Shown: positions 1-7,289 of the stretch, piece after piece
Layout: the number at the start of each line of letters is the position of its first letter
Position numbering within the stretch: the stretch's first letter is position 1
NCBI GenBank assembly: GCA_002717185.1
Contig: PBDC01000056.1
Location: 4,807-22,513, forward strand
DNA length: 17,707 nucleotides
DNA from: Rhodospirillaceae bacterium
Lineage (GTDB): Bacteria; Pseudomonadota; Alphaproteobacteria; UBA8366; GCA-2717185
Reading direction: 5' to 3'
Program-made: the position numbers and the translations under genes
Notes under the pieces: model-generated
Seen by the model: the letters and a program-made list of their open reading frames with translations, nothing else
Told to the model about the DNA's origin: nothing
Database searches by the model: none

Positions 1-609
1 GCGGAACATGTGATCATCGCGACCAACGGCTATACTGGTGCCTTGACCCCGAGCCTGCGCAAACGGCTGATCCCGGTGGCAAGCCACATCATAGCGACGG
101 AGGAACTGCCGGCCGACCTAGCGGCCAGCCTGATCCCGAACGGCCGCACGATCTCAGAGACGCCCCGGGTGCTTTGTTATTATCGCATGTCGCCGGACGG
201 AAAGCGGATGATCTATGGCGGTCGCGCCCGTTTCACCCAGGTTGGCCCAAATGTCAGCGGACCGCTGCTCCACCGAATGATGACCGAGCGTTTCCCTCAA
301 CTGCAAGGCACAAAAATCACGCACAGCTGGTCCGGCCTTGTCGCTTTCACTAACGACTTCCTTCCGCATATGGGGCAGGAGAAGGGGCTGCATTACTGTC
401 TCGGCTGCAACGGCAGCGGAATTGGCATGCTGACGTATCTTGGCAACCAGGTGGCTCAGCGGATCCTGCAGGACGGCGAAACTAACACTGCCTACGCGAC
501 CCTCGACCTGCCCAAGGTGCCGGTGCCGTTCTACAAGGGGCGTCCGTGGTTCCTACCAATCGTGGGCGGCTATTACCGCTGGCTCGACCGGCGGGACCGG
601 CAGCGATAG
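1..609 (+). CDS. FAD-dependent oxidoreductase, DAO family (3' part)
   Basis: The frame is open from base 1, so this is the C-terminal 202 residues of a gene that starts before the window. The fragment opens with AEHVIIATNGYTG, the strand that precedes the substrate domain in DAO-type glycine/D-amino acid or gamma-glutamylputrescine oxidases (PuuB/OrdL-like). Near residue 130 it carries CLGCNGSGIGM, which matches the C-terminal FAD-contact loop of that fold. A YGGRARF stretch lies in the beta-sheet substrate domain. Such enzymes oxidise a C-N bond of an amine or amino acid with FAD and release hydrogen peroxide or pass on electrons. The N-terminal GxGxxG dinucleotide motif is outside the window, so substrate and full length cannot be judged. 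It converges on the DMT exporter with about 170 bases between. Family is confident; substrate is not known. Confidence 0.85.
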   Translation, partial: AEHVIIATNGYTGALTPSLRKRLIPVASHIIATEELPADLAASLIPNGRTISETPRVLCYYRMSPDGKRMIYGGRARFTQVGPNVSGPLLHRMMTERFPQLQGTKITHSWSGLVAFTNDFLPHMGQEKGLHYCLGCNGSGIGMLTYLGNQVAQRILQDGETNTAYATLDLPKVPVPFYKGRPWFLPIVGGYYRWLDRRDRQR

Positions 610-778
610 GCGTAGTTTCTCTTATGTGTCTGCACTGTCTCGAAAAGTGGGTTTCACTCCTAAGCAAGCGACGTCTCACATGAAGGTTGATACAGTCTTC
701 AGCCACGATCGTTGGCGAGTTTGTGGAACAGAAAATATGTTACGTAGGATTATGGTCCATTAATTCTGTCTCTTCAGT
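610..778. other. Intergenic region between convergent genes
   Basis: These 169 bases separate the oxidoreductase stop from the stop of the minus-strand exporter. I see no strong GC hairpin followed by a T-run on either strand, and no credible small gene. A short dyad, AGTG-N5-CACT, occurs around 646-658 but is too small to call a terminator. Confidence 0.4.
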
Positions 779-1684
779 TCACCCTCTGCGGAGTTCCCGG
801 TGCAGGATAAACAATCCCGACCCCACCACTAGAACAGCACCACAAAGTTTCCAGGCGTCCGGTACATCGCCCCAGACCGCATAGCCAATGACGGCGGCCC
901 AAACGAGTGTGAGATAGCGAAACGGTGCGGTGGTTCCCCCTGGCGCCAACAACAAAGCCTGGATCGTCAGCAAGTGCGAAAGCGCGCTTAGCATGCCAGA
1001 AACGGCAAACAATCCCCACTGTATCGGGGAGGGCCAATGGGCGCCGAATACCGGTAGGCTAAGCGCACCAACAAGGAGCCCCGCCACCAAGGAATAAAAA
1101 AGAATCGAGACGGAACTATCATCGTTGCGTAAACGGCGGGTCGCTACATCCCGCAATGCCGCCAATAGCGCCGTGAACAGTGGAAAGAAATAAAAATAGG
1201 GGATACCCTCAGCGCTGGGTTTCACCATCAACAGCAGGCCCGCAAAACCGACAAAAACTGCAAGCCACCTACGCCACCCAACCTGTTCCCCCAACATTGA
1301 GGAAGACATCGCTGTTAGAATGATGGGATAGAGGAAAATTATGGCCAAGGCATCTGCTAAGGGCAGGTGCACAAGGGACATCACCACAAAGACCGATGTG
1401 CCGGCACCGAAAACGGCGCGGATTGATGTGCCTTTTATATTGCGGCTTACCAGTTGCCGCAGGCCTTGGGTGCGCGCCATTACAATGATTAAAATTGGCA
1501 CGAAGGTGAACAGACCACGAAAGAACATGATCTCGCCTGGATGGAATTCCGCCGTCAACCACTTGGTGACACCGTCTTGGGTCGTCATAAGCAGGCCGCC
1601 GGCAATCATGCACAAGGCGCCCTTTGCACCGATTGGTAGTTTTTGAAACATTACAAATGCTTGTATACGGAACAGCACCTTCAA
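779..1684 (-). CDS. DMT superfamily transporter (EamA family)
   Basis: A 301-residue, very hydrophobic protein of the length usual for 10-TM EamA drug/metabolite transporters. Two related halves are visible. The first contains GDGV/K-like sequence after TM1 (TQDGVTKWL), an RGLFTF stretch and DALAIIFLYPIILTAMSS. The second contains a long TM run ending in the PFRYLTLVWAAVIGYAVWGD region, the typical conserved end of the second EamA repeat. The family acts in the inner membrane, mostly exporting amino acids, purines or other small metabolites; the substrate cannot be read here. The start is uncertain. ATG at 1684 gives 301 residues; ATG at 1651 gives 290 and begins nearer the first helix. Neither has a clear ribosome site. 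It is monocistronic as far as can be seen, 161 bases downstream of the next minus-strand gene. Confidence 0.88.
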   Translation of the reverse strand: MKVLFRIQAFVMFQKLPIGAKGALCMIAGGLLMTTQDGVTKWLTAEFHPGEIMFFRGLFTFVPILIIVMARTQGLRQLVSRNIKGTSIRAVFGAGTSVFVVMSLVHLPLADALAIIFLYPIILTAMSSSMLGEQVGWRRWLAVFVGFAGLLLMVKPSAEGIPYFYFFPLFTALLAALRDVATRRLRNDDSSVSILFYSLVAGLLVGALSLPVFGAHWPSPIQWGLFAVSGMLSALSHLLTIQALLLAPGGTTAPFRYLTLVWAAVIGYAVWGDVPDAWKLCGAVLVVGSGLFILHRELRRG

Positions 1685-1845
1685 ATAAATATTGTCGCTA
1701 ATCTTATCCGGTTCGCAGCGTGTGTCCTAAATGACGAGCAACTGCTAAATCACTCTGAAGAACGGCCCCAGAAGCGCAACTATAGTGCGGATACAACAAA
1801 GCAGATGCACTCTTCGTCTGGCATGATTCCCGGGCAGTGGCCGGG

Positions 1846-2238
1846 TCAATCCAATCGAAGATCAAACCGCTCGATTACGTTTTGCTCAATCACATTCGCC
1901 AAGAGCGTCAGCATAGCGATTCGAGCATCTAGGCTTTCCCCATTTTCGATCGCATGGTGTAGCCTGGTCTCAACCGCTGCCGTGGCATCAGATCCGTTCG
2001 CTCTGTCGAACCCATCGCAGCCCAACACGCAATAGGCCAGCACCGGCGCGATCCGTTCGCAGCCGGCGTCGATATCCGCGATTGCGCCGCCTTCGGCATC
2101 CTTCAACAACCGCAATACCGTCAGTTTCACAGAATCCGGAATACCCTTCGGTTCCAACCCAAGAGCTCGCACGGCGCCATCAAGACGGTACACCTCCTTT
2201 GCTCGACCGCGAATACCAAAAAATCTGAGAATGTCCAT
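1846..2238 (-). CDS. Conserved-looking hypothetical protein
   Basis: A 130-residue soluble protein that I do not recognise. It begins MDILRFFGIRGRAKEVYRLD, and about two thirds of it looks alpha-helical, with leucine- and alanine-rich segments near the C terminus (IAMLTLLANVIEQNVIERF). There is no signal peptide, membrane helix or metal motif; the two cysteines (CERI, YCVLGC region) are not arranged as a zinc site. The start is chosen at ATG 2238; a TTG at 2256 would add six residues (MAHLGR). Evidence that it is real: it is open for over 400 bases, its codon use resembles its neighbours, and it fills a region otherwise without a gene on either strand. It is divergent from the methyltransferase at 2354. 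Function unknown. Confidence 0.55.
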   Translation of the reverse strand: MDILRFFGIRGRAKEVYRLDGAVRALGLEPKGIPDSVKLTVLRLLKDAEGGAIADIDAGCERIAPVLAYCVLGCDGFDRANGSDATAAVETRLHHAIENGESLDARIAMLTLLANVIEQNVIERFDLRLD

Positions 2239-2353
2239 ACGCCCAAGATGCGCCAATCCGCCGCGATAATCTACCGTGTGCCGTTACGGTCCTACCTCCA
2301 ACCAACAGATATTTCCGGCGACGGCCGCCGTACGGTCCGATACCCTCACCACC

Positions 2354-2983
2354 ATGAGTGACGACCCTTTCTTTCCTGCCACAGTGATGCCTGATCGCCA
2401 CTGGTGGGCAGCGCTGTGGCCCAACCCAATGGCGGTGCTGCGCGCGCTGGGCATTACACCCAACATGACCGTCCTGGATCTCTGTTGCGGCAATGGCTAT
2501 TTCACCGCGCCATTGGCACGCCTGGTGGCGGGACAGGTCTACGCGCTCGACATCGACCCAACGATGATCGAACAGGCCCAGGCAGCGGTCGCACGCGAAG
2601 GTGCCGCCGCGAAAGGCTGGTTTTGCGCCGATGCACGTGATCTCGCAGCCCATGTCCCGGAAAAGCTCGATTTTGTCCTGATCGCAAATACGTTCCATGG
2701 CGTCCCTGACCAGACGGCATTAGCGCGAGTGATCGCGGACGCACTGAGTTCCGAAGGGCGGTTAGCCATCGTCAACTGGTGCCCCCTGGCCCGCGAGGAG
2801 ACGATCGTGTTGGGGGCGCCGCGAGGGCCAAAGACTGATATGCGAATGTCTCCCGAATCTGTGTGCGACGCGGTGTCGACTGCGGGCCTCGTACCAACCA
2901 ACGTGGTAGAACTTCCACCCTACCATTACGGCGCCATCTTTAGGGAAACAAAAGGAAACCGAACCCCAGTATCGGCCCATTGA
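2354..2983 (+). CDS. Class I SAM-dependent methyltransferase (small)
   Basis: A 209-residue cytoplasmic protein with a canonical class I methyltransferase core. Motif I is VLDLCCGNGYFT, with the acidic residue at D42 and glycines at 46 and 48. Motif II is ALDIDPTMIEQA, whose acid would contact the ribose of S-adenosylmethionine. A motif IV-like stretch is FVLIANTFHGV, and a post-motif strand reads GRLAIVNWCPL. The sequence before motif I (HWWAALWPNP) is a short substrate-side cap. I chose ATG 2354 (MSDDPFF) over an upstream in-frame start at 2276, because the extra 26 residues look like non-coding leader and cover the divergent intergenic space. The substrate is not indicated; UbiE/small-molecule-like methyltransferases have this size. 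It sits alone between a divergent hypothetical gene and pyrC. Confidence 0.85.
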   Translation: MSDDPFFPATVMPDRHWWAALWPNPMAVLRALGITPNMTVLDLCCGNGYFTAPLARLVAGQVYALDIDPTMIEQAQAAVAREGAAAKGWFCADARDLAAHVPEKLDFVLIANTFHGVPDQTALARVIADALSSEGRLAIVNWCPLAREETIVLGAPRGPKTDMRMSPESVCDAVSTAGLVPTNVVELPPYHYGAIFRETKGNRTPVSAH

Positions 2984-3023
2984 CGCGAATTGCCGTTTCG
3001 CGGCCACACTGCTCTTCGCGTCA
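2981..3023 (+). repeat. Inverted repeat at methyltransferase 3' end
   Basis: A perfect 9-base arm, TGACGCGAA at 2981-2989, which includes the methyltransferase stop codon, pairs with TTCGCGTCA at 3015-3023 across a 25-base loop. A copy of TTCGC at 2997-3001 could instead pair with GCGAA at 2985-2989 to make a smaller hairpin with a 7-base loop. No T-run follows, so this is not a standard intrinsic terminator. It could be an mRNA 3' end or processing structure. Confidence 0.4.
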
Positions 3024-3124
3024 GGGCCAACTCTAACACACTGAGATGGACTACAACGGGGTCGGTGCTGTAGACCGAAAATAATCACTGCCGTTGGATT
3101 GACCTGACAACTCTGGGCATCCTC

Positions 3125-3131
3125 AAAGGAG
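3125..3131 (+). promoter_or_regulatory. Ribosome binding site of pyrC
   Basis: AAAGGAG lies seven bases before ATG 3139. It is one of the better Shine-Dalgarno matches in the window and fixes the pyrC start. Confidence 0.75.
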
Positions 3132-3138
3132 TCACCCT

Positions 3139-4194
3139 ATGCCGACTGCCGAGACATTGACAATACGAGAACCAGACGACTGGCACCTGCATCTCCGCGA
3201 TGACGCGATGCTGGCACTTACGGCCGACTACTCGGCACGGCAGTTCGCTCGAGCTATCATAATGCCCAACCTGGTGCCACCGGTTACGACTGTCGCTGCT
3301 GCCGAAGCATATCGAGAACGGATTCTCAATGTCCTGCCGACTGGCCGCCGCTTCACACCCTTGATGACCGCTTACCTGACCGACGAGATCGATCCCAATG
3401 AAATTGGGATGGGGTATGAGCGCGGTGTCTTCACCGCCTGCAAGCTTTACCCAGCGGGTGCGACCACCAACTCCGACTCAGGTGTGACAAGCATCCGTAA
3501 GATCCATTCGGTACTCGAACGGATGCAAGCGACCGGCATGCCGCTTCTGGTTCATGGCGAGGTAACGTCGCCCGACATCGATATCTTCGACCGCGAAGCA
3601 AAATTCCTGGAGACGGTCCTGGCACCGACCTTGCGCGATTTCCCAGAACTGAAAGTAGTGCTGGAGCACATCACCACGTTGGATTCCGTGCAATTTGTGC
3701 AAGCCGCTGGACCAACTCTCGCCGCGACAATCACACCACATCATCTTCAAATCGACCGCAACGCACTGTTTGAAGGCGGGATGCGGCCACACGCCTATTG
3801 CCTGCCAGTGGCCAAACGCCGACACCACCGCACAGCGCTACGACAGGCCGCAACATCGGGCGATCCAAAATTTTTTCTCGGCACCGATTCCGCGCCGCAC
3901 CTTAAGCATGACAAGGAAAGCGCCTGCGGCTGCGCCGGTATCTTCTGTGCTCCGGCAGCGCTGGAAAGTTATATGCTTACCTTCGAAGAGGAGGATGCCC
4001 TTGACCGGCTGGAGGCGTTCGCCTCTGAATTCGGCCCACGCTTCTACGGCCTTCCGCTCAATACAGGCACCATTACCTTGCACCGCGAGAAACATACCGT
4101 ACCAGACATGGTGACAGGGAATGATATCAGCGTTGTTCCCTTCCACGCCGGCGAAAAACTTGCCTGGCGTGCCGCAGCACGTGGCGAGAACTGA
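3139..4194 (+). CDS. pyrC: Dihydroorotase, class II (PyrC)
   Basis: Catalyses the reversible cyclisation of N-carbamoyl-aspartate to dihydroorotate, the third step of de novo pyrimidine synthesis, in the cytoplasm. The 351-residue length matches the E. coli-type (class II) enzyme. Zinc ligands are all present in order: H16 and H18 in DDWHLHLRD, the lysine that is carbamylated at K102 (ACKLYPAGATTN), H139 (LVHGEVT), H177 (VLEHITT) and D250 (LGTDSAPH). The substrate-binding MPNLVPPVTT stretch follows strand 2, and the ESACGCAG loop after D250 is also characteristic. The start is set by a strong ribosome site seven bases upstream. It does not sit with other pyrimidine genes here, which is normal for class II pyrC. 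It appears intact and functional. Confidence 0.97.
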   Translation: MPTAETLTIREPDDWHLHLRDDAMLALTADYSARQFARAIIMPNLVPPVTTVAAAEAYRERILNVLPTGRRFTPLMTAYLTDEIDPNEIGMGYERGVFTACKLYPAGATTNSDSGVTSIRKIHSVLERMQATGMPLLVHGEVTSPDIDIFDREAKFLETVLAPTLRDFPELKVVLEHITTLDSVQFVQAAGPTLAATITPHHLQIDRNALFEGGMRPHAYCLPVAKRRHHRTALRQAATSGDPKFFLGTDSAPHLKHDKESACGCAGIFCAPAALESYMLTFEEEDALDRLEAFASEFGPRFYGLPLNTGTITLHREKHTVPDMVTGNDISVVPFHAGEKLAWRAAARGEN

Positions 4195-4357
4195 CCCGCG
4201 TAAAATTTACTGCCTGATGCTATTCTCAACTTTTGAAGTTTAGAAACTGCATGCATTCGCTACTTGTGCCATTACGCACTCGGTCTCCGGCGGAGACGTT
4301 ATTTAGGCATCACACCGCAATCCATAATTTGGTAACCACCGAGGACGAAGGGACAAC
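4195..4357 (+). other. Leader between pyrC and hydrolase
   Basis: These 163 bases are more AT-rich than the genes around them. Small dyads occur at 4200-4210 (GTAAA-A-TTTAC) and 4228-4240 (AACTT-N3-AAGTT), and the region ends with the stronger hairpin at 4283-4297. The base before the next gene is set by GAAGGGA about five bases ahead of ATG 4358. Confidence 0.35.
4283..4303 (+). terminator. Possible weak terminator after pyrC
   Basis: GTCTCC at 4283-4288 pairs perfectly with GGAGAC at 4292-4297 across a three-base GGC loop. It is followed by GTTATTTA, which is only moderately T-rich. The position, about 90 bases after the pyrC stop and 60 before the next start, fits separation of two transcription units. 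The tail is poor, so it may be only a stable hairpin in the leader of the next gene. Confidence 0.3.
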
Positions 4358-5230
4358 ATGAACGACCTTGTCTATCGCGACTACACACAAGTGGCACTGG
4401 ACGAGCAATATAACGCTCGCAGCACCGTCCCGACCTTCGGCGCGTTTGTGCAACGTTGGCAGGTAGACAGTGAAGAAGCCGTCAAACACCTTACTTGTAC
4501 GCTCGACATAGCCTATGGCGAAGACCCCATCGAAATATTGGATATTTTCCATCCGGCGGGCGGTGGACCGGCGCCAATTTTGGTGTTTTTCCACGGAGGT
4601 TATTGGCGCGCCGGCGACAAATCATGGTTCCGCTTCCTGGCGAAGCCCTTCGTCGAACGTGGCGCAATGATGGTCCTTCCCCGGTACGGCCTGTGTCCAG
4701 GTGTCACAATGGACAAGCTGGTTGCACAGTGCCGCAGCGCCCTGGCCTGGATATTCAGAAATGTCGACGAGCATGGCGGCGATACTGCGCGGCTTTTCGT
4801 CTCGGGGCATTCCGCTGGAGGGCAGATCACCGGAATGATGCTGGCTACGGATTGGGCCGCCACCGAAGGCCTTCCAGCGGATGCCATCAAGGGCATCACG
4901 GGCATCAGTGGGCTCTATGACCTAGAACCGATCCGCCTGTCGCAGGTTAATGAACCGCTTCAACTCACCGAGGCGAGCGCACGCCGGAACAGCCCAACAG
5001 CGTTGACGCTGCCCAGCGGGCCGCCACCTACCCTGCTCGCTTTCGGCAGCCTGGAAAGCCGTGAGTACGGGCACCAGACTGCAGCCTATGCTGATGTCGT
5101 TCGCGTTGCGGGAGGAACGCCGATGACGCTAGAGGTCGCTGGACATCACCACTTTTCGATCCTGGACGCATTCGGCAACCCCCAGCACCGGCTCGGACAC
5201 GCCGTATTGGAGCAGTTGGGATTAGCCTAA
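4358..5230 (+). CDS. Alpha/beta hydrolase, kynurenine-formamidase/esterase-like
   Basis: A 290-residue alpha/beta hydrolase without signal peptide. The oxyanion-hole motif HGGYW is at residues 79-83. The nucleophile elbow is GHSAGG with S152, and a histidine cluster H263-H265 (GHHHFSI) provides the likely catalytic base. The N-terminal sequence (YTQVALDEQYNARSTVP, then a DIAYGEDP stretch before HGGYW) resembles the bacterial arylformamidase / HSL-like esterase group, whose members open N-formylkynurenine or hydrolyse small esters and amides. No other kynurenine-pathway gene is visible, so formamidase is only the nearest label. A GAAGGGA ribosome site precedes ATG 4358. Transcribed with the downstream genes in direction, but a separate promoter at 5343 suggests independent control of those. 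Confidence 0.85.
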   Translation: MNDLVYRDYTQVALDEQYNARSTVPTFGAFVQRWQVDSEEAVKHLTCTLDIAYGEDPIEILDIFHPAGGGPAPILVFFHGGYWRAGDKSWFRFLAKPFVERGAMMVLPRYGLCPGVTMDKLVAQCRSALAWIFRNVDEHGGDTARLFVSGHSAGGQITGMMLATDWAATEGLPADAIKGITGISGLYDLEPIRLSQVNEPLQLTEASARRNSPTALTLPSGPPPTLLAFGSLESREYGHQTAAYADVVRVAGGTPMTLEVAGHHHFSILDAFGNPQHRLGHAVLEQLGLA

Positions 5231-5342
5231 TCACACCAGAATGACGGCGAACGAGTGACATAATCTAGCCTGATGGCCACATCATCGCGGTCCTATCCAT
5301 TGGTTTATCTTCACTTGCCTTTATCCAAAAACAGGGATGACA

Positions 5343-5370
5343 TTGCCGAGCCATGGATTGGATTTATAAT
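5343..5370 (+). promoter_or_regulatory. Sigma70-like promoter for 5436-6853
   Basis: A -35 box TTGCCG (5343-5348) and a perfect -10 box TATAAT (5365-5370) are separated by 16 bases. Transcription would start near 5377, giving a leader of about 60 bases before ATG 5436. It is the best promoter match I found in the window and lies in a 205-base intergenic gap. Confidence 0.55.
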
Positions 5371-5435
5371 CTTGCAACCGCGCCACTAGCTTTGAGGCGC
5401 GATACTGCATCCTGCCTCTACGATAGGGATACCCC

Positions 5436-5741
5436 ATGTCCGAACCTCAAAATGATGCCACACCACTGAATGTCACTTTGAGCGGGTTCACGCAGCCAAA
5501 CGAGGCGCGGATGCTTGGCGTAGTAATGGCCCTTGCAAGCGAAGTCTATATCCTAAAGGCTGAGGTACACCGATTGACGACGGCGCTAGAGCGAGACAAT
5601 CTGCTTAGTAGCGAGGCGCTCGAAGCAGCCGAGCAATCCGCAACGATGGAAGCCTGGCTGTCGACGGAACAAGAAGCTTTTACTACGGAGCTCCTGCGGC
5701 CATGGCTGGAGCCAGACCCCATCGCCGATTCGCGCCCTTAG
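5436..5741 (+). CDS. Small coiled-coil-like protein upstream of methyltransferase
   Basis: A 101-residue acidic soluble protein that I cannot place in a named family. From about residue 28 to 80 it is continuous helix with heptad-like spacing (MALASEVYILKAEVHRLTTAL, then ERDNLLSSEALEAAEQ). The N-terminal 25 residues and the proline-rich tail (WLEPDPIADS) look disordered. There is no signal peptide, cysteine or metal motif. A modest ribosome site (AGGGA) lies a few bases before ATG 5436. The stop is 29 bases before the downstream methyltransferase, so the pair is almost certainly cotranscribed from the promoter at 5343. That placement suggests an accessory or dimerisation partner of the enzyme, which is inference only. 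Confidence 0.7.
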   Translation: MSEPQNDATPLNVTLSGFTQPNEARMLGVVMALASEVYILKAEVHRLTTALERDNLLSSEALEAAEQSATMEAWLSTEQEAFTTELLRPWLEPDPIADSRP

Positions 5742-5770
5742 ATGTCCGACGATTGAGCAGGAGCCTCCTC

Positions 5771-6853
5771 ATGTCCACAAGCACCCGTCCCTCCCGTTCG
5801 TTTCAAGCCAAGGCGTTCGACGGGTTCGTCCAGGGCCTTAAGGGCGTATGGCGCGAAAAACTTTACGAAAAAGTTACCGAGGAGGCAGGTGCGACGGGTG
5901 CAAACAGCGTGTCAGACTTGGAACGAGCGATGGCCGGATCGCCACAATATGCGATGTATGCCTGGCTCGAGCGCTTTACCCAACAAATGTCGCTGCTGGG
6001 ACGTTGGGGTATGTACCGGGAGCTAGAACCGCAAATGGAAATGCTCTCTGCAGAACTCGATGACGCCGCCAAACAACACCCCGAACGCCTTAATCTGGAC
6101 CCTGACCTGTCTCTGCCCAGCTATCTAACCGATACGGAAATCCACCAGTATTCCGGCGGGCTTTGGGAAAGCGACTTGGGCGGATACGCCCTTGAGGGAC
6201 GGACCGAAAAAGCAAGCTTTTCGTTGCTGGAGCCCGACCTACCACTCGCCTGGTATGCGGAATATCTCCGGGACACGTTCGCCCCAAAGATCATCCTAGA
6301 TTTAGGCTGCGCCCGAGCGCGTGGCACGCGGGCGATGAAACGGGCAATGCCCGACACCGAGTTACATGGCTGCGACCTCTGCGGACCCATTCTCCGGCTT
6401 GCGCATTTGCGTAACCTCGAAGAGGATCTTGCGATCACCTTATGGCAACGAAACGCAGAGGATACAGGTTTCGTTACTGCCAGTTTTGATCTCATCACCT
6501 CGCATTGGCTTATCCATGAAATGCCCCCATCCGCAGTCCGCCGGATGATCGCTGAAGGGTGGCGACTGCTCAAACCGGGTGGCACGTTTGCCATGTACGA
6601 CATGTATGTCACGCCGGGCGGGATTGTCGGCGAGTGGTTACATGCAGGTTACGCGGCGCGAAACAACGAACCGTTCGCCTATCCGGTAGCCCAAATGGAT
6701 CTGAAAAGGGAGGTCGAGGCAGCCGGCTTCGTTGAGGCGCAGGTGGTGTTGTCCGGGTTACAGGCAACACCCGCAGCACTTCGCGACGAACTCCCCGATT
6801 GCCGGACCCATTACATGTCCGTGATCACCGGACGCAAACCGGAAACCTCCTGA
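5771..6853 (+). CDS. Class I SAM-dependent methyltransferase with N-terminal helical domain
   Basis: A 360-residue protein. Residues 1 to about 160 form a mostly helical region with no motif I know. The C-terminal half is a class I methyltransferase: motif I is ILDLGCARARGT with D177, motif II HGCDLCG, motif IV FDLITSHWLIHEMP, then WRLLKPGGTFAMYDMY, the classic post-IV strand after the LLKPGG turn. Motif I is unusual: the usual second glycine (GCGxG) is replaced, giving C-A-R-A-R-G. ATG 5771 is chosen because AGGAG (5759-5763) lies seven bases before it; an in-frame ATG at 5702 would overlap the upstream gene and add only arginine-rich sequence. Substrate unknown. A natural-product, lipid or quinone-type O- or C-methyltransferase is possible. 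Confidence 0.85.
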   Translation: MSTSTRPSRSFQAKAFDGFVQGLKGVWREKLYEKVTEEAGATGANSVSDLERAMAGSPQYAMYAWLERFTQQMSLLGRWGMYRELEPQMEMLSAELDDAAKQHPERLNLDPDLSLPSYLTDTEIHQYSGGLWESDLGGYALEGRTEKASFSLLEPDLPLAWYAEYLRDTFAPKIILDLGCARARGTRAMKRAMPDTELHGCDLCGPILRLAHLRNLEEDLAITLWQRNAEDTGFVTASFDLITSHWLIHEMPPSAVRRMIAEGWRLLKPGGTFAMYDMYVTPGGIVGEWLHAGYAARNNEPFAYPVAQMDLKREVEAAGFVEAQVVLSGLQATPAALRDELPDCRTHYMSVITGRKPETS

Positions 6854-7289
6854 ATTCAATCCATGACGGGACACCGGCACTTCATCAACTATCCGCCAAT
6901 GACATGACGCGTTCAATTGCGGAAGAAGCTCAGATTGGTTTCCTGCTCCGTCTATAGCTCAATCTGCACTAAGTTCGATCGCTAACACCAAACTCCACCA
7001 GACGGTCCAACACGAGCCATCGAAGTGGCGCGATCACCCATAATCATACCAGCGCCGATTTGACCTAAACCGACCGTTGAATTGCAGGGACCGTTAGGTC
7101 CTCGATCCCGATCACCCGGCAAACTTACGCCGTGCTGACGAATGACGAAATGTGAGCTTGCCCTGCCCAAGCCAGCGGTACCGTTCTACACTGTTAAATT
7201 CCGGCAGCTGCTGATCTGTGGCAATGGTGGCCGGTGGTGTTAGCAACGGGAGCGGGGGCGCGGCGGGATTTGTTCACCGCAGCGATTTC
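6854..7289. other. 436-base region without a convincing gene
   Basis: Between the methyltransferase stop and the chosen MFS start I see no protein of recognisable type, no tRNA and no strong promoter. A five-base hairpin with a GTTA loop (GGACC at 7088-7092, GGTCC at 7097-7101) is present, without a T-run. If the MFS gene begins at GTG 7218 the empty stretch shrinks to 364 bases. The region is long for this gene-dense window and may be a regulated leader or a decayed gene. Confidence 0.4.

Noticed and set aside
1828..1846. CCCGG/CCGGG stem after the hypothetical gene as terminator
   Set aside because: Only five pairs and no T-run on the minus strand.
1643..2035. Plus-strand open frame of 130 codons across the exporter and hypothetical gene boundary
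   Set aside because: It overlaps the better-supported minus-strand gene at 1846-2238 and has no family-like features.
2285..2338. Direct repeat of TACGGTCC at 2285-2292 and 2331-2338 before the methyltransferase
   Set aside because: Eight bases is short and the copies are 46 bases apart; this can arise by chance in GC-rich sequence.
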